From JBBQXK01 sp038251625 (GTDB lineage: Bacteria > Pseudomonadota > Alphaproteobacteria > Rhodobacterales > Rhodobacteraceae), in the NCBI GenBank assembly GCA_038251625.1, contig JBBSBE010000005.1, forward strand, positions 12,775 through 76,774: DNA of 64,000 nucleotides, given 5' to 3'. Both the position numbers and the translations under genes were made by a program. Each line of letters starts with the position of its first letter. The stretch's first letter is position 1. The notes under the pieces were generated by a model. That model did no database searches and was not told where the DNA came from. It saw only the letters and a program-made list of their open reading frames with translations. Positions 50,932 through 60,454 of the stretch are shown in pieces.

Positions 50932-51354
50932 ATGCACAGATTTTCGGCGGTCTTGGTTGCTGTCACGCTTGGCGTCGGTCCGGCCCCTGTAGCGGCGCAG
51001 GATCTGATGCAATTCCGCGCACCCAGCGGCAACATCCATTGCCTGCTTTTCGCGGGAGACGGCGACTGGTGGGGCGCGCGCTGCGACATTCTTGAGGCCA
51101 GCCTCAGCTATCCGTTCCCGCCTGCGGACTGCGATCTGGATTGGGGCCATGCTTTCGAAGTGCCGTCGCAAGGGATGGCCGGGCCGGTTTGCGCGGGGGA
51201 TACGGTGGCGGACCCGTCGTCCTTCGTCCTGGGCTACGGTGCGTCGGTCAGCCTTGGGGGCGTGGTCTGTACGTCTGCGCAGACAGGGATGACCTGCATC
51301 AACCGGCAGGGCCACGGCTTCACCCTTGCGCGCGCGGCGCAACGGGTGTTCTGA
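50932..51354 (+). CDS. Secreted DUF6636-like protein
   Basis: A 140-residue protein with a signal peptide (MHRFSAVLVAVTLGVGPAPVAAQ) and a compact domain opening FRAPSGNIHCLLF. Six cysteines in the mature part suggest disulfides in the periplasm. The SPSGNIxC opening and CxxxxxGMTC motif resemble DUF6636. Function unknown. It lies between the divergent ABC-F gene and ndk. Confidence 0.65.
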   Translation: MHRFSAVLVAVTLGVGPAPVAAQDLMQFRAPSGNIHCLLFAGDGDWWGARCDILEASLSYPFPPADCDLDWGHAFEVPSQGMAGPVCAGDTVADPSSFVLGYGASVSLGGVVCTSAQTGMTCINRQGHGFTLARAAQRVF

Positions 51355-51361
51355 CGCGCCT

Positions 51362-51389
51362 TTGCATCCGCTTCGGGCCGTGCTAGCAG
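51362..51389 (+). promoter_or_regulatory. Candidate promoter for ndk
   Basis: TTGCAT (51362-51367) and TAGCAG (51384-51389) with 16 bases between them, about 50 bp before the ndk start. Moderate match to a sigma-70-type promoter. Confidence 0.3.
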
Positions 51390-51440
51390 GCCACCGCAAG
51401 CATGGCGGGCCACCCGCCCCTAGACAACCGGAGACGACCC

Positions 51441-51863
51441 ATGGCCATCGAGCGCACCCTGTCGATCATCAAGCCCGACGCGACCCGCCGTAACCTGACT
51501 GGCAAGATCAATGCCAAGTTCGAGGAAGCAGGCCTGCGAATCGTGGCGCAAAAACGGGTTCATCTGAGCCTTGCGCAGGCGCAGACGTTTTACGGCGTGC
51601 ACAAGGAGCGCCCCTTCTTCGGCGAGCTGACCGAATTCATGGCGTCCGAGCCGGTGGTCGTTCAGGTGCTGGAAGGCGAGGGCGCGATCGCCAAGAATCG
51701 TGATGTGATGGGGGCCACCAACCCCGCCAATGCGGCCGATGGCACAATCCGAAAGGAATTTGCGCTGTCGGTGGGCGAAAACTCGGTGCACGGCTCGGAT
51801 GCACCCGAGACGGCTGCGGAAGAGATTGCCTATTTCTTCTCGGGTCTTGAACTGGTCGGCTGA
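51441..51863 (+). CDS. ndk: Nucleoside diphosphate kinase
   Basis: A 140-residue enzyme that balances NTP pools by phosphate transfer through a phosphohistidine. The active-site histidine lies in SVGENSVHGSDAPETA, and RTLSIIKPDATRRNLTGKI is the N-terminal signature. ATG at 51441 is the standard start. A strong terminator follows. Confidence 0.97.
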   Translation: MAIERTLSIIKPDATRRNLTGKINAKFEEAGLRIVAQKRVHLSLAQAQTFYGVHKERPFFGELTEFMASEPVVVQVLEGEGAIAKNRDVMGATNPANAADGTIRKEFALSVGENSVHGSDAPETAAEEIAYFFSGLELVG

Positions 51864-51888
51864 TCGCCGCCCGTCCGATTGATGAACC

Positions 51889-51924
51889 AAAAGGCCCGGG
51901 TGCAATCCTCGGGCCTTTTTGTTT
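51889..51924. terminator. Rho-independent terminator between ndk and TfoX-C gene
   Basis: AAAAGGCCCG at 51889-51898 pairs with CGGGCCTTTT at 51910-51919, followed by TGTTTTG. It serves the converging ndk and TfoX-C transcripts. Confidence 0.85.
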
Positions 51925-51928
51925 TGCG

Positions 51929-52258
51929 TCAGGCGCGGGGGCGGACCACGCCCAAGGCATTCAATGCAGCCTCAAAGGCGCTGTCGGCGGGTGTGGCGGC
52001 GGCTTTCAACGCATCGAACCTTGCGCGAAGTGCCTTTTTTTCATCGCCCTGGCAGTCATTCCACGGACGCCCCTGCAAGCCCATCACAAGCGCATAATAG
52101 CCAATGAAATGGGGTGTGGTGCCGCTCGCGATAAGGCGCGCGTAGGCGGCATCGGCGCCAAGCGCACGCAAAGCCTCGGCCGAATGGATGCCAGCGCGGG
52201 CAAACTGTTCCTCGGACGCGGGGCCGAGGTTGCGGATCGTCGAAACGGGATCGGGCAT
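51929..52258 (-). CDS. TfoX C-terminal domain protein
   Basis: A 109-residue protein with only the TfoX/Sxy C-terminal helix-hairpin-helix-like domain: IRNLGPASEEQFARAGIHSAEALRALGADAAYARL. HFIGYYALVMGLQGRPWND is the second half. The N-terminal TfoX domain is absent, as in many proteobacterial short forms. A competence role is not implied. It lies 58 bp downstream of a 42-codon ORF in the same direction. Confidence 0.85.
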   Translation of the reverse strand: MPDPVSTIRNLGPASEEQFARAGIHSAEALRALGADAAYARLIASGTTPHFIGYYALVMGLQGRPWNDCQGDEKKALRARFDALKAAATPADSAFEAALNALGVVRPRA

Positions 52259-52316
52259 GGTCCCTCGTGGCTTACGCCCCCGCAGTCTAGCGGGTGCCGG
52301 TCCGCGAGGAAACAGG

Positions 52317-52445
52317 TCAGATAGACGCCCAGTCCTTGAAGATCGGCGTCTGGCCCTGTTGCGGCGTTGGGGGGTGCGTCGCCTCCTGTTGCGTGGGGGC
52401 GGGTGCTTGGCTGCCCTGTTGCGGGCGAGCGGGCGTCTTGGCCAT
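52317..52445 (-). CDS. Candidate 42-residue Gln/Pro-rich microprotein
   Basis: ATG at 52445 to TGA at 52317 encodes 42 residues: it begins MAKTPARPQQ, has three QQ-containing blocks (PQQGSQ, TQQEAT, PQQGQT) and ends PIFKDWASI. The last nine residues look like a defined motif after a disordered Q/P/T region. I recall small Rhodobacteraceae hypotheticals with a similar ending, but cannot verify this. The Shine-Dalgarno match (GGAAC/GGAT) is weak. No function is known. Confidence 0.5.
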   Translation of the reverse strand: MAKTPARPQQGSQAPAPTQQEATHPPTPQQGQTPIFKDWASI

Positions 52446-52987
52446 CTGGTATCCGTTCCGTTCTGACTGCTCGGACCGCCCGTTGATCGGACGGTTTCAG
52501 ACTTTGCAGGGTCTTCCCGACTGATGGCGCGGAAAGGGCCGGTTTCTGTCTGTAATGTGACAGATAAAGAGGCCCCTTGATGCCGACAAGAGGCGCTGCA
52601 CGTCCTGCGGCGGTCTGTCGCCCGAATGCCATCACAATGGGTTACAGGCCATTTCGGATGTGTGATTGTTTGGTTGAAGGGTCGGCTTCAGTCGCGGGCG
52701 CGAAGAAGTGGCGCGGAAAAGGGCAGCGCCGTGTCAGGCATCATGCCGTCGACAACGAATGGAAAGGCCAGCTTTCAAAGCGCTTTGAGGAGTGTTCTAC
52801 TGCACAACAGGCGCGAATCCCGCACTTTCAGCCCGCAGGCGTTGACCCGTTGAAACCGGTTTGGATACACAACTGCGGCTTTCGTCGCACAGAGGAAGGC
52901 TTGACCCCCCGGGCCGCAGGGGCGCTAATCACCGACAAAGCCCGCCGCGCGCGGGTCGCCAGCCGAACCCGTGAGGATTGATCGCCC
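52446..52987. other. 542-bp upstream region of the glycogen operon
   Basis: No convincing gene is seen. An open frame at 52577-52981 has no recognisable protein features. The region contains a 14-bp palindrome with central CG at 52775-52788 (see separate entry) and is less GC-rich than the flanking genes. It should hold the promoter for glgP and probably the one for the leftward microORF/TfoX-C unit. Confidence 0.6.
52775..52788. promoter_or_regulatory. LacI-type palindromic operator candidate upstream of glgP
   Basis: TCAAAGCGCTTTGA is a perfect 14-bp palindrome with the central CG typical of LacI-family operators. Related AAAGCGCTTT sites control alpha-glucoside genes in alphaproteobacteria. 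It lies 200 bp before the glgP start, so glycogen genes may answer to a sugar-sensing LacI regulator encoded elsewhere. Confidence 0.5.
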
Positions 52988-55423
52988 GTGCCAGCCAATA
53001 CCCAACCCGACTTTTCCCCGGCCATCGCACCCGTGACGATGGGCACGGATGCCATGCGCCTCAAGGCCGACGTGCTGCGGCACCTTACGTTTTCGATCGG
53101 CAAGGACGTTCCAAACGCAAGCCTTTACGATTGGCGCATGGCATTGAGCCTTGCCATCCGCGACCGGATTGTCGAGCCGTGGTTCGCTTCGACGCGCGCG
53201 ACATGGGCGGGTAAGCGTAAGCGAGTGTACTACCTGTCGATGGAATTCCTGATCGGGCGGATCCTTGAGGATGCCACGATCAATCTGGGGCTTGGCGAGG
53301 CAGCGGAAACGGTGATGGCCGAACTGGGCCAGGACATGCGCGCCGTGATAGAGGACGAGCCGGATGCGGCCCTTGGCAACGGGGGGCTTGGGCGACTGGC
53401 GGCCTGTTTCATGGAATCCATGGCGACGCTGGGGTGCCCCGCCTACGGATATGGCATCCGCTACGAACACGGGCTTTTCCGCCAGATGTTCCGTAACGGC
53501 ATGCAGATCGAGACGCCCGAAGACTGGCTGACCGAAACGCATCCGTGGGAATTCCCGCGCCCTGAGGCGGCCTATACGATCCCGTTCAAGGGCACGGTCG
53601 AGACAAAGGACGGCAAGGATATATGGGTGCCGGGCGAGACGGTGATCGCCTCGGCGCATGACACGCCCGTTGTGGGCTGGAAGGGAAAGTGGGCCAACAC
53701 ACTGCGGCTTTGGGCGGCGAAACCCACCACCCTTTTCGATCTCGAGCGGTTCAACCGGGGCGACTATGCCGCTGCAGCCGAGCCGGAGGCGCTTGCCCGG
53801 ACGCTGAGCCGCGTCCTTTATCCCGATGATACCACCTATCAGGGCAAGGAGTTGCGCCTGAAGCAGGAGTTCTTTCTGACCTCCGCCGCCTTGCAGGACA
53901 TCCTGCGCCGCCATCTCGCGGCGGGCCTTGACGTGCGCGCCTTGCCCGCGCATGCGGCGATCCAGATGAACGATACGCATCCCGCAATCGCGGGGCCCGA
54001 GTTGGTGCGCCTGCTGAGCGACGAGCACGGAATCGAGTTTTTCGAGGCGCTGGAGATCGCGCGCGAATGCCTTGGCTACACCAACCACACGCTTCTGCCC
54101 GAAGCGCTGGAGCGGTGGGCGACCTTTACCTTCGGCAACGTGCTGCCGCGCCATATGCAGATCATCGAGCGGATAGACGGCTGGCACCGCCGCGCCTATC
54201 CTGCGCGTCCGCATTACGTAGGGATCGTGAAGCATCACGAGGTTCGGATGGGCGAATTGGCCTTCATCATGAGCCACAAGGTCAACGGCGTGTCGGCGCT
54301 GCATTCGGACCTGGTGAAGGCGAATTTGTTCAGCGAGTTGAACAAGCTGCACCCCGGGCGGATCGTGAACCAGACCAATGGCGTGACGCCCCGGCGCTGG
54401 CTGAAGATGGCGAACCGGCCTTTGGCAGGGCTGATCACCGAGACGATCGGCGAGGGGTGGGAGGATGATCTGGACCGTCTGCGGGGCCTTGAGCCGCATG
54501 TGACGGATGCGGCCTTCCGTACCGATTTCGACGCGGCCAAGCGCGGCAACAAGGTTGCGCTGTCCAATTGGGTGGGGCGCGAGATGGGAGTGCAGCTGAA
54601 CCCCGATGCGATCTTCGATGTGCAGATCAAGCGGATCCACGAATACAAGCGCCAGCTTCTGAACATTCTGCAGACCATCGCCCACTACGACGCGATCAAG
54701 AAAAATCCTGCGGGCCCCTGGGTGCCGCGGGTCAAGATCTTCGGTGGAAAGGCTGCGCCCGGTTATGCAGTGGCAAAGGAAATCATACACCTTATCAATG
54801 ACGTGGCCTCGGTTGTGAATGCTGACCCGGAGGTTGGCGACCTGCTGAAGATCATCTACCCACCGAACTACAACGTCAGCCTTGCCGAACGGGTGATCCC
54901 GGCATCCGATCTGTCAGAGCAGATTTCCACGGCAGGGAAAGAAGCCTCGGGCACTGGGAACATGAAGTTCATGATGAACGGTGCGCCGACCATCGGCACG
55001 CTGGACGGGGCAAACGTCGAGATCCTGCAGGAGGTGGGGGCGGACAACTTCTTCCTCTTCGGTCTGACGGCGGAAGAGGTGGTGAAGCGGCGCGAGGATG
55101 GCGAGCATTCCAAGAAGGCCATCGAGGCCAGCCAACCGATGCAGGATGTGCTGCAGATGATCGCCGAAGGGCAGTTCAGCCCCGATCAGCCGGACCGCTA
55201 TCACGGGCTGGTGCACGGGATGTGGCACTACGACTATTTCCTCGTGGCATCGGATTTCGATGCCTACCTTGCCGCGCAGGATGCGGTGGATACGGCATAT
55301 GCTGATCGCGACCGCTGGATCACGATGGCGGCGCTGAACACGGCACGGTCGGGGTACTTCTCGTCGGATCGCACGATCCGCAGTTACATGAGCGAGATTT
55401 GGGGGGTCGCGCCGGCGTTGTAG
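52988..55423 (+). CDS. glgP: Glycogen / maltodextrin phosphorylase
   Basis: An 811-residue GT35 enzyme releasing glucose-1-phosphate from alpha-1,4-glucan. The PLP lysine is in EASGTGNMKFMMNGAPT. KRVYYLSMEFLIGR, DAALGNGGLGRLAACFMES and QIKRIHEYKRQLLN are family signatures. The start is GTG at 52988 with GAGG upstream; ATG at 53039 is an alternative. First gene of the glg operon, 32 bp before glgB. Confidence 0.95.
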   Translation: MPANTQPDFSPAIAPVTMGTDAMRLKADVLRHLTFSIGKDVPNASLYDWRMALSLAIRDRIVEPWFASTRATWAGKRKRVYYLSMEFLIGRILEDATINLGLGEAAETVMAELGQDMRAVIEDEPDAALGNGGLGRLAACFMESMATLGCPAYGYGIRYEHGLFRQMFRNGMQIETPEDWLTETHPWEFPRPEAAYTIPFKGTVETKDGKDIWVPGETVIASAHDTPVVGWKGKWANTLRLWAAKPTTLFDLERFNRGDYAAAAEPEALARTLSRVLYPDDTTYQGKELRLKQEFFLTSAALQDILRRHLAAGLDVRALPAHAAIQMNDTHPAIAGPELVRLLSDEHGIEFFEALEIARECLGYTNHTLLPEALERWATFTFGNVLPRHMQIIERIDGWHRRAYPARPHYVGIVKHHEVRMGELAFIMSHKVNGVSALHSDLVKANLFSELNKLHPGRIVNQTNGVTPRRWLKMANRPLAGLITETIGEGWEDDLDRLRGLEPHVTDAAFRTDFDAAKRGNKVALSNWVGREMGVQLNPDAIFDVQIKRIHEYKRQLLNILQTIAHYDAIKKNPAGPWVPRVKIFGGKAAPGYAVAKEIIHLINDVASVVNADPEVGDLLKIIYPPNYNVSLAERVIPASDLSEQISTAGKEASGTGNMKFMMNGAPTIGTLDGANVEILQEVGADNFFLFGLTAEEVVKRREDGEHSKKAIEASQPMQDVLQMIAEGQFSPDQPDRYHGLVHGMWHYDYFLVASDFDAYLAAQDAVDTAYADRDRWITMAALNTARSGYFSSDRTIRSYMSEIWGVAPAL

Positions 55424-55455
55424 CCGGGGCGGGCCCGAAGGTTTGGGAGGACCGG

Positions 55456-57639
55456 ATGGCCGATTGGTGGATAGACCGAGGCGCCGCGGCGGCCATCGTG
55501 GAGGGGCGCCATGGCGATCCGTTCGCGGCGCTTGGCCCGCACAAGCGCGCGGGGCAGGCGACCGTCACGGCCTTTGTGCCCGGGGCTGACAAGCTTTGGG
55601 TGCTGACGGGAAAGGCGGGAAACCCGGTCGCGGCGGATCCGATCCCGGATTGCCCGGGTCTTTTCTGCGCGGCCCTGCCGCGCAAGGCCGACTACCGCCT
55701 GCGGGCGGAGGGGCACGGCACGGAATGGGATTTCGACGATCCTTTCCGTTTTGGCCCGGTCCTTGGTGCGATGGACGAATACCTTTTGGGCGAGGGAACG
55801 CACAAGCGCCTTTGGCAAGTGCTGGGCGCGCACCTCATCACCCATGAGGGCGTGGCGGGCGTGCATTTCGCGGTCTGGGCCCCGAACGCGGAACGCGTGT
55901 CCGTGGTCGGCAACTTCAACATCTGGGACGGGCGGCGCCACCCGATGCGTCGGCGGGGGCCGACGGGGGTGTGGGAGACGTTCGTCCCCGGTCTGGGAGA
56001 GGGCGAAACCTACAAGTACGAGATCCGGGGGCCGGGCGGGCAGTTGATGCCCTTGAAGGCCGATCCAGCGGGCTTTGGGTCGGAGCATCCCCCTGCCAAT
56101 GCCTCGGTCGTCCGCCGGATCGGCGGTGATTTTAACGATCAGGAGTGGATGGCGGAACGCGGGCCGAAACAGACCGTCGACGCGCCGATCAGCGTGTACG
56201 AGGTGCATCTGGCATCGTGGCGCCGGGCGCCGGGCGACAGGATGCTGAGTTATGCCGAACTGGCCGAGCAATTGGTCGATTACGCCGCCGACATGGGGTT
56301 CACCCATATCGAATGCCTGCCGGTCAGCGAATATCCCTTTGACGGGTCTTGGGGCTATCAACCCGTGGGCCTTTTCGCCCCCACGATCCGGCACGGCACG
56401 CCGTCAGAATTTCGCGCGTTCGTAGACGCGGCGCACCAGAAGGGGATCGGTGTTCTGCTTGACTGGGTACCGGGGCATTTTCCGACCGACGCGCATGGAC
56501 TTGGCCACTTCGACGGCACGCCGCTTTACGAGCATGCCGATCCGCGCGAAGGCTTTCATCAGGACTGGAACACGCTGATCTTCAACTACGGGCGGGTGGA
56601 GGTGCAGAACTACCTCGTGTCGAATGCCCTCTACTGGCTGGAAGAATACCACATCGACGGGCTGCGCGTGGATGCCGTGGCGTCGATGCTGTACCGCGAC
56701 TACAGCCGCAAGGCCGGCGAGTGGCTGCCCAACCGCGACGGGGGCCGCGAAAACTATGAGGCCATCGCGATGCTGCAGCGAATGAACGTGACGGCCTATG
56801 GCGAGGTGCCGGGCATCATGACGGCGGCGGAGGAATCGACGGCCTTTCCCGGCGTGTCGCGGCCGGTGAACCATGGGGGCCTCGGGTTCGGGTTCAAGTG
56901 GAACATGGGCTGGATGAACGACACGCTGTCCTACATGCAGAAGGACCCTATCTTTCGGCAGTACCACCACCACCAGATGACCTTCGGGCTGCACTACGCG
57001 TGGTCGGAGAATTACATCCTGCCGATCAGCCATGACGAGGTCGTGCATGGAAAGGGGTCGATGCTGTCAAAGATGCCGGGCGACGGGGGCGAGAAGTTCG
57101 CCAACCTGCGCGCCTATTACGGGTTCATGTGGGCGCATCCGGGCAAGAAGCTTCTGTTCATGGGGCAGGAATTTGCCCAAGGCGCAGAATGGAACCACAA
57201 CCAGAGCCTCGACTGGCACCAGTTGGAGGTTGCCGAGCACAAAGGTGTTCAAAGCCTCGTGCGCGATCTGAACCGCGTGTACCGCGAAAATCCCAGCCTG
57301 CACGTGAACGACTGCCGCCCCGAAGGATTTGAGTGGATCGAAAGCAACGATGCGGCGGCCAGCGTCTATGCCTGGCTGCGCAAGGGACGGGCGGGCGATC
57401 CGCCGGTGCTGGCGGTCGTGAACCTGACGCCGGTGGAGCGCCCCTACCGGATCGGGTTTCCCGCGGCTGGCAAGTGGGAGGAGATACTGAATACCGACGC
57501 AGCACTTTATGGCGGCGGCAACCGGGGCAACCTTGGCGGGGTGAAAACCGACAAGACACCCTGGCACGGGCAGGTGCAATCTGCCGTGGTGACGCTGCCA
57601 CCGTTGGCTGCGGTCTATTTCCGGCAGGCGCAGGCCTGA
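55456..57639 (+). CDS. glgB: 1,4-alpha-glucan branching enzyme
   Basis: A 727-residue GH13 enzyme making alpha-1,6 branches. Two N-terminal CBM48-type domains precede the catalytic barrel. Catalytic residues fall in HIDGLRVDAVASMLYRDYSR (nucleophile Asp), TAAEESTAFPGV (acid Glu) and ISHDEVVHGKGS (Asp). ATG at 55456 follows GGGAGG; the length matches E. coli GlgB (728). Confidence 0.96.
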   Translation: MADWWIDRGAAAAIVEGRHGDPFAALGPHKRAGQATVTAFVPGADKLWVLTGKAGNPVAADPIPDCPGLFCAALPRKADYRLRAEGHGTEWDFDDPFRFGPVLGAMDEYLLGEGTHKRLWQVLGAHLITHEGVAGVHFAVWAPNAERVSVVGNFNIWDGRRHPMRRRGPTGVWETFVPGLGEGETYKYEIRGPGGQLMPLKADPAGFGSEHPPANASVVRRIGGDFNDQEWMAERGPKQTVDAPISVYEVHLASWRRAPGDRMLSYAELAEQLVDYAADMGFTHIECLPVSEYPFDGSWGYQPVGLFAPTIRHGTPSEFRAFVDAAHQKGIGVLLDWVPGHFPTDAHGLGHFDGTPLYEHADPREGFHQDWNTLIFNYGRVEVQNYLVSNALYWLEEYHIDGLRVDAVASMLYRDYSRKAGEWLPNRDGGRENYEAIAMLQRMNVTAYGEVPGIMTAAEESTAFPGVSRPVNHGGLGFGFKWNMGWMNDTLSYMQKDPIFRQYHHHQMTFGLHYAWSENYILPISHDEVVHGKGSMLSKMPGDGGEKFANLRAYYGFMWAHPGKKLLFMGQEFAQGAEWNHNQSLDWHQLEVAEHKGVQSLVRDLNRVYRENPSLHVNDCRPEGFEWIESNDAAASVYAWLRKGRAGDPPVLAVVNLTPVERPYRIGFPAAGKWEEILNTDAALYGGGNRGNLGGVKTDKTPWHGQVQSAVVTLPPLAAVYFRQAQA

Positions 57640-57691
57640 TCGGGGGACGACGCACGCGGGGCGCGCAAACCCGCGACAGAGGGAGGGAAGA

Positions 57692-58963
57692 ATGCAACCA
57701 AGACCGAACGCGCGTCTATCTTCGCAGGCAATGGCCTTCGTACTGGCCGGGGGCCGGGGCAGCCGCCTGAAAGAGTTGACCGACCGGCGCGCGAAACCGG
57801 CCGTCTATTTCGGCGGCAAAACGCGGATCATCGACTTTGCGCTGTCGAACGCGCTGAATTCCGGCATCCGCAAGATGGCGATTGCAACGCAATACAAGGC
57901 GCACAGTCTGATCCGCCACATGCAGCGGGGCTGGGGGTTTTTCCGGGCCGAGCGGAACGAATACCTGGACATCCTGCCCGCCAGCCAGCGGGTGGACGAG
58001 AACAAGTGGTATCTTGGTACCGCCGATGCGGTGACCCAGAACATCGATATCGTGGACAGTTACGGGATTAAATACGTCGTCGTGCTGGCGGGCGACCACA
58101 TCTACAAGATGGACTACGAAATCATGCTGCAAGAGCATGTGGCGACGGGTGCGGATGTCACCATCGGTTGCCTGACCGTGCCGCGGATGGAGGCGGTGGC
58201 CTTTGGCGTGATGCATGTGGACAAGGACATGCGGATCACCCAGTTTCTGGAAAAGCCCGCCGATCCACCCTCGATCCCCGGTGATCCAGGCAATGCGCTG
58301 GCCTCGATGGGGATCTACATCTTCAACTGGGATCTCTTGCGGGACCTGCTGATCAAAGATTCAGAGGATTCCAACTCCAGCCACGATTTCGGCAACGATA
58401 TCATTCCCCAGATCGTGAAGCACGGCAAAGCGGTCGCGCACAAGTTTGCCGACAGTTGCGTACGGGGCGGGCTGGAAGCAGAACCCTACTGGCGCGATGT
58501 GGGGACGATCGATGCCTTCTGGCAGGCCAACATCGACCTTACCGATTTCGTGCCAAAGCTCGACATCTATGACAATACCTGGCCGATCTGGACCTATGCC
58601 GAGTTGGTGCCACCCGCAAAGTTCATCCATGACGAGGATGACAGGCGCGGGATGGCGGTGTCGTCACTCGTCTCGGGCGATTGCATCGTGTCGGGGTCCG
58701 AGGTCCGCAACAGCCTGCTTTTCACCGGCTGCCGCACGCATTCCTATGCGAGCCTCGAGTACGTGGTGGCGTTGCCGCAGGTGATCGTGCACCGCAAGGC
58801 CGAGTTGCGGAACTGCGTGATCGACCGTGGCGTCGTGATCCCAGAGGGGCTTGTGGTCGGCAAGGACCCGGAAGAGGATGCCCGCTGGTTTCGGCGCACG
58901 GATACGGGTATCGTGTTGATCACGCAAGAAATGTTGAACGCACGGGCGGCAAGGCTGGGATAG
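57692..58963 (+). CDS. glgC: Glucose-1-phosphate adenylyltransferase
   Basis: A 423-residue ADP-glucose pyrophosphorylase, the committed step of glycogen synthesis. The nucleotide motif is VLAGGRGSRLKELTDRRAKPAV and the catalytic region includes AGDHIYKMDYEIML. A left-handed beta-helix (RKAELRNCVIDRGVVIPEGLV) ends the protein. GAGGGAGGG precedes the start. The family is allosteric, responding to glycolytic intermediates. Confidence 0.97.
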   Translation: MQPRPNARLSSQAMAFVLAGGRGSRLKELTDRRAKPAVYFGGKTRIIDFALSNALNSGIRKMAIATQYKAHSLIRHMQRGWGFFRAERNEYLDILPASQRVDENKWYLGTADAVTQNIDIVDSYGIKYVVVLAGDHIYKMDYEIMLQEHVATGADVTIGCLTVPRMEAVAFGVMHVDKDMRITQFLEKPADPPSIPGDPGNALASMGIYIFNWDLLRDLLIKDSEDSNSSHDFGNDIIPQIVKHGKAVAHKFADSCVRGGLEAEPYWRDVGTIDAFWQANIDLTDFVPKLDIYDNTWPIWTYAELVPPAKFIHDEDDRRGMAVSSLVSGDCIVSGSEVRNSLLFTGCRTHSYASLEYVVALPQVIVHRKAELRNCVIDRGVVIPEGLVVGKDPEEDARWFRRTDTGIVLITQEMLNARAARLG

Positions 58964-59026
58964 GCCGGGCGGCGGCCCGGGCAGCCTCGGGATCGTGTTT
59001 CTGGCCAAAGAATGATGAGAGGCCGC

Positions 59027-60454
59027 ATGGGCGGAAAGGTACTTTCGGTTGCGTCGGAATGTGTGCCGCTGCTGAAAACGGGCGGTCTGGCCGATGTGGT
59101 CGGCGCGCTGCCCGGCGCGCTGTCGTCGGTCGGGTGGGAGATGCGGGTGCTGATGCCCGGCTACCGCCCCTTGCGCGGCCAGACCGACGGCTGGCCGGCC
59201 GTCTGGTCCGAGGCCGATCTTTTTGGCGGGCCGGGGCGGGTGCTGGCGGGCGACGTGGCGGGGATGGCCATGCTGATCCTTGACGCGCCGCATCTTTACG
59301 ACCGGGAAGGGGGGCCATACGGGCCGCCAAGCGGCGACTGGCCGGACAATCCGCAGCGTTTTGCCGCCCTCAGTTGGGCCGCCGCGCAGATCGCGCGGGA
59401 GGGGCTGACGGATGGCTGGACGCCTGATGTGCTGCACGCGCATGACTGGCAGGCGGGGCTCGCCCCCGCCTATCTGGCCTTTGGAGGTGCGCGCCGCGTG
59501 AAATCGGTGATGACCGTCCACAACATCGCCTTTCAGGGGTGGGCCCCGGCGGCGCTTCTGACGGCGCTGCGGTTGCCCGCGCATGAATTTCATCCCGCAT
59601 CGCTGGAATATTACGGCGGGCTTTCATCGCTGAAAGCCGGGCTGGTGACGGCGGATGCGATCACCACCGTTTCGCCCCATTACGCGGATGAATTGATGCG
59701 GCCCGAATTCGGTATGGGCCTGCAGGGGGTGATCGCGGCGCGGGCGGGGGTTGTGAGCGGTATCCTCAACGGTGTCGATACCGCGATCTGGTCACCCGAG
59801 GCGGGCGAGCATCCCTATTCGGCCACCAAGATTGCGGGGAAGGCCGACGCCCGGATGGCCATCTGCGACGAGTTCGGGCTTGAGGTACCGGGGCCGCTTG
59901 CCATCCTAGTCAGCCGTTTGACCGATCAGAAAGGCATCGACCTTATCCCGGCCATCCTGCCCGAATTCATCGAGGCGGGCGGCGGCATCGTGATCCTTGG
60001 TTCCGGCGATGCCGGGATGGAGGACGCGATGCGCGAGGCGGCGCGGCGCTATCCGGGGCGTGTGGGCTTGCGGATCGGATATGACGAGACACTGAGCCGC
60101 CGGATGTTCGCAGCGGGCGACGCGGTGCTGGTGCCTTCGCGGTTCGAGCCTTGCGGGCTGACGCAGATGTATGGCCTGCGGTTTGGGACGTTGCCCGTGG
60201 TGGCGGCTGTGGGCGGCCTTGCCGATACGGTGATCGATGCAAGCCCCGTGGCCCAGTCGGCCGGGGTTGCGACAGGCTTCGTGTTTCATCCAACCGACGC
60301 GCTGGCCTTCGGGCAGGCCTTGCGGCGGATGGTGGAAACCTACGCCCGCCCCGAGGCCTGGCGCCGGATGCAGGCCAATGCGATGGCGCAGGATGTGGGC
60401 TGGGGTGCGTCCGCCGCCGCCTACGCCGCGCTTTATGCGCGCCTTTCCGCATGA
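59027..60454 (+). CDS. glgA: Glycogen synthase (ADP-glucose)
   Basis: A 475-residue GT5 enzyme adding glucose from ADP-glucose. KVLSVASECVPLLKTGGLADVVGALP contains the KTGGL ADP-glucose site; VLHAHDWQAGL and SRFEPCGLTQMYGLRFGTLPVV are conserved. ATG at 59027 (GAGAGG upstream) gives the typical N-terminus; 59012 is also in frame. It overlaps glgX by 4 bases. Confidence 0.96.
   Translation: MGGKVLSVASECVPLLKTGGLADVVGALPGALSSVGWEMRVLMPGYRPLRGQTDGWPAVWSEADLFGGPGRVLAGDVAGMAMLILDAPHLYDREGGPYGPPSGDWPDNPQRFAALSWAAAQIAREGLTDGWTPDVLHAHDWQAGLAPAYLAFGGARRVKSVMTVHNIAFQGWAPAALLTALRLPAHEFHPASLEYYGGLSSLKAGLVTADAITTVSPHYADELMRPEFGMGLQGVIAARAGVVSGILNGVDTAIWSPEAGEHPYSATKIAGKADARMAICDEFGLEVPGPLAILVSRLTDQKGIDLIPAILPEFIEAGGGIVILGSGDAGMEDAMREAARRYPGRVGLRIGYDETLSRRMFAAGDAVLVPSRFEPCGLTQMYGLRFGTLPVVAAVGGLADTVIDASPVAQSAGVATGFVFHPTDALAFGQALRRMVETYARPEAWRRMQANAMAQDVGWGASAAAYAALYARLSA

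Noticed and set aside
52577..52981. Possible 134-residue ORF upstream of glgP
   Set aside because: No homology features, unusual composition, and it covers the promoter region with a perfect operator-like palindrome.
52925..54790. Long leftward open frame inside glgP
   Set aside because: Antisense shadow with no recognisable domain, opposite a highly conserved gene.
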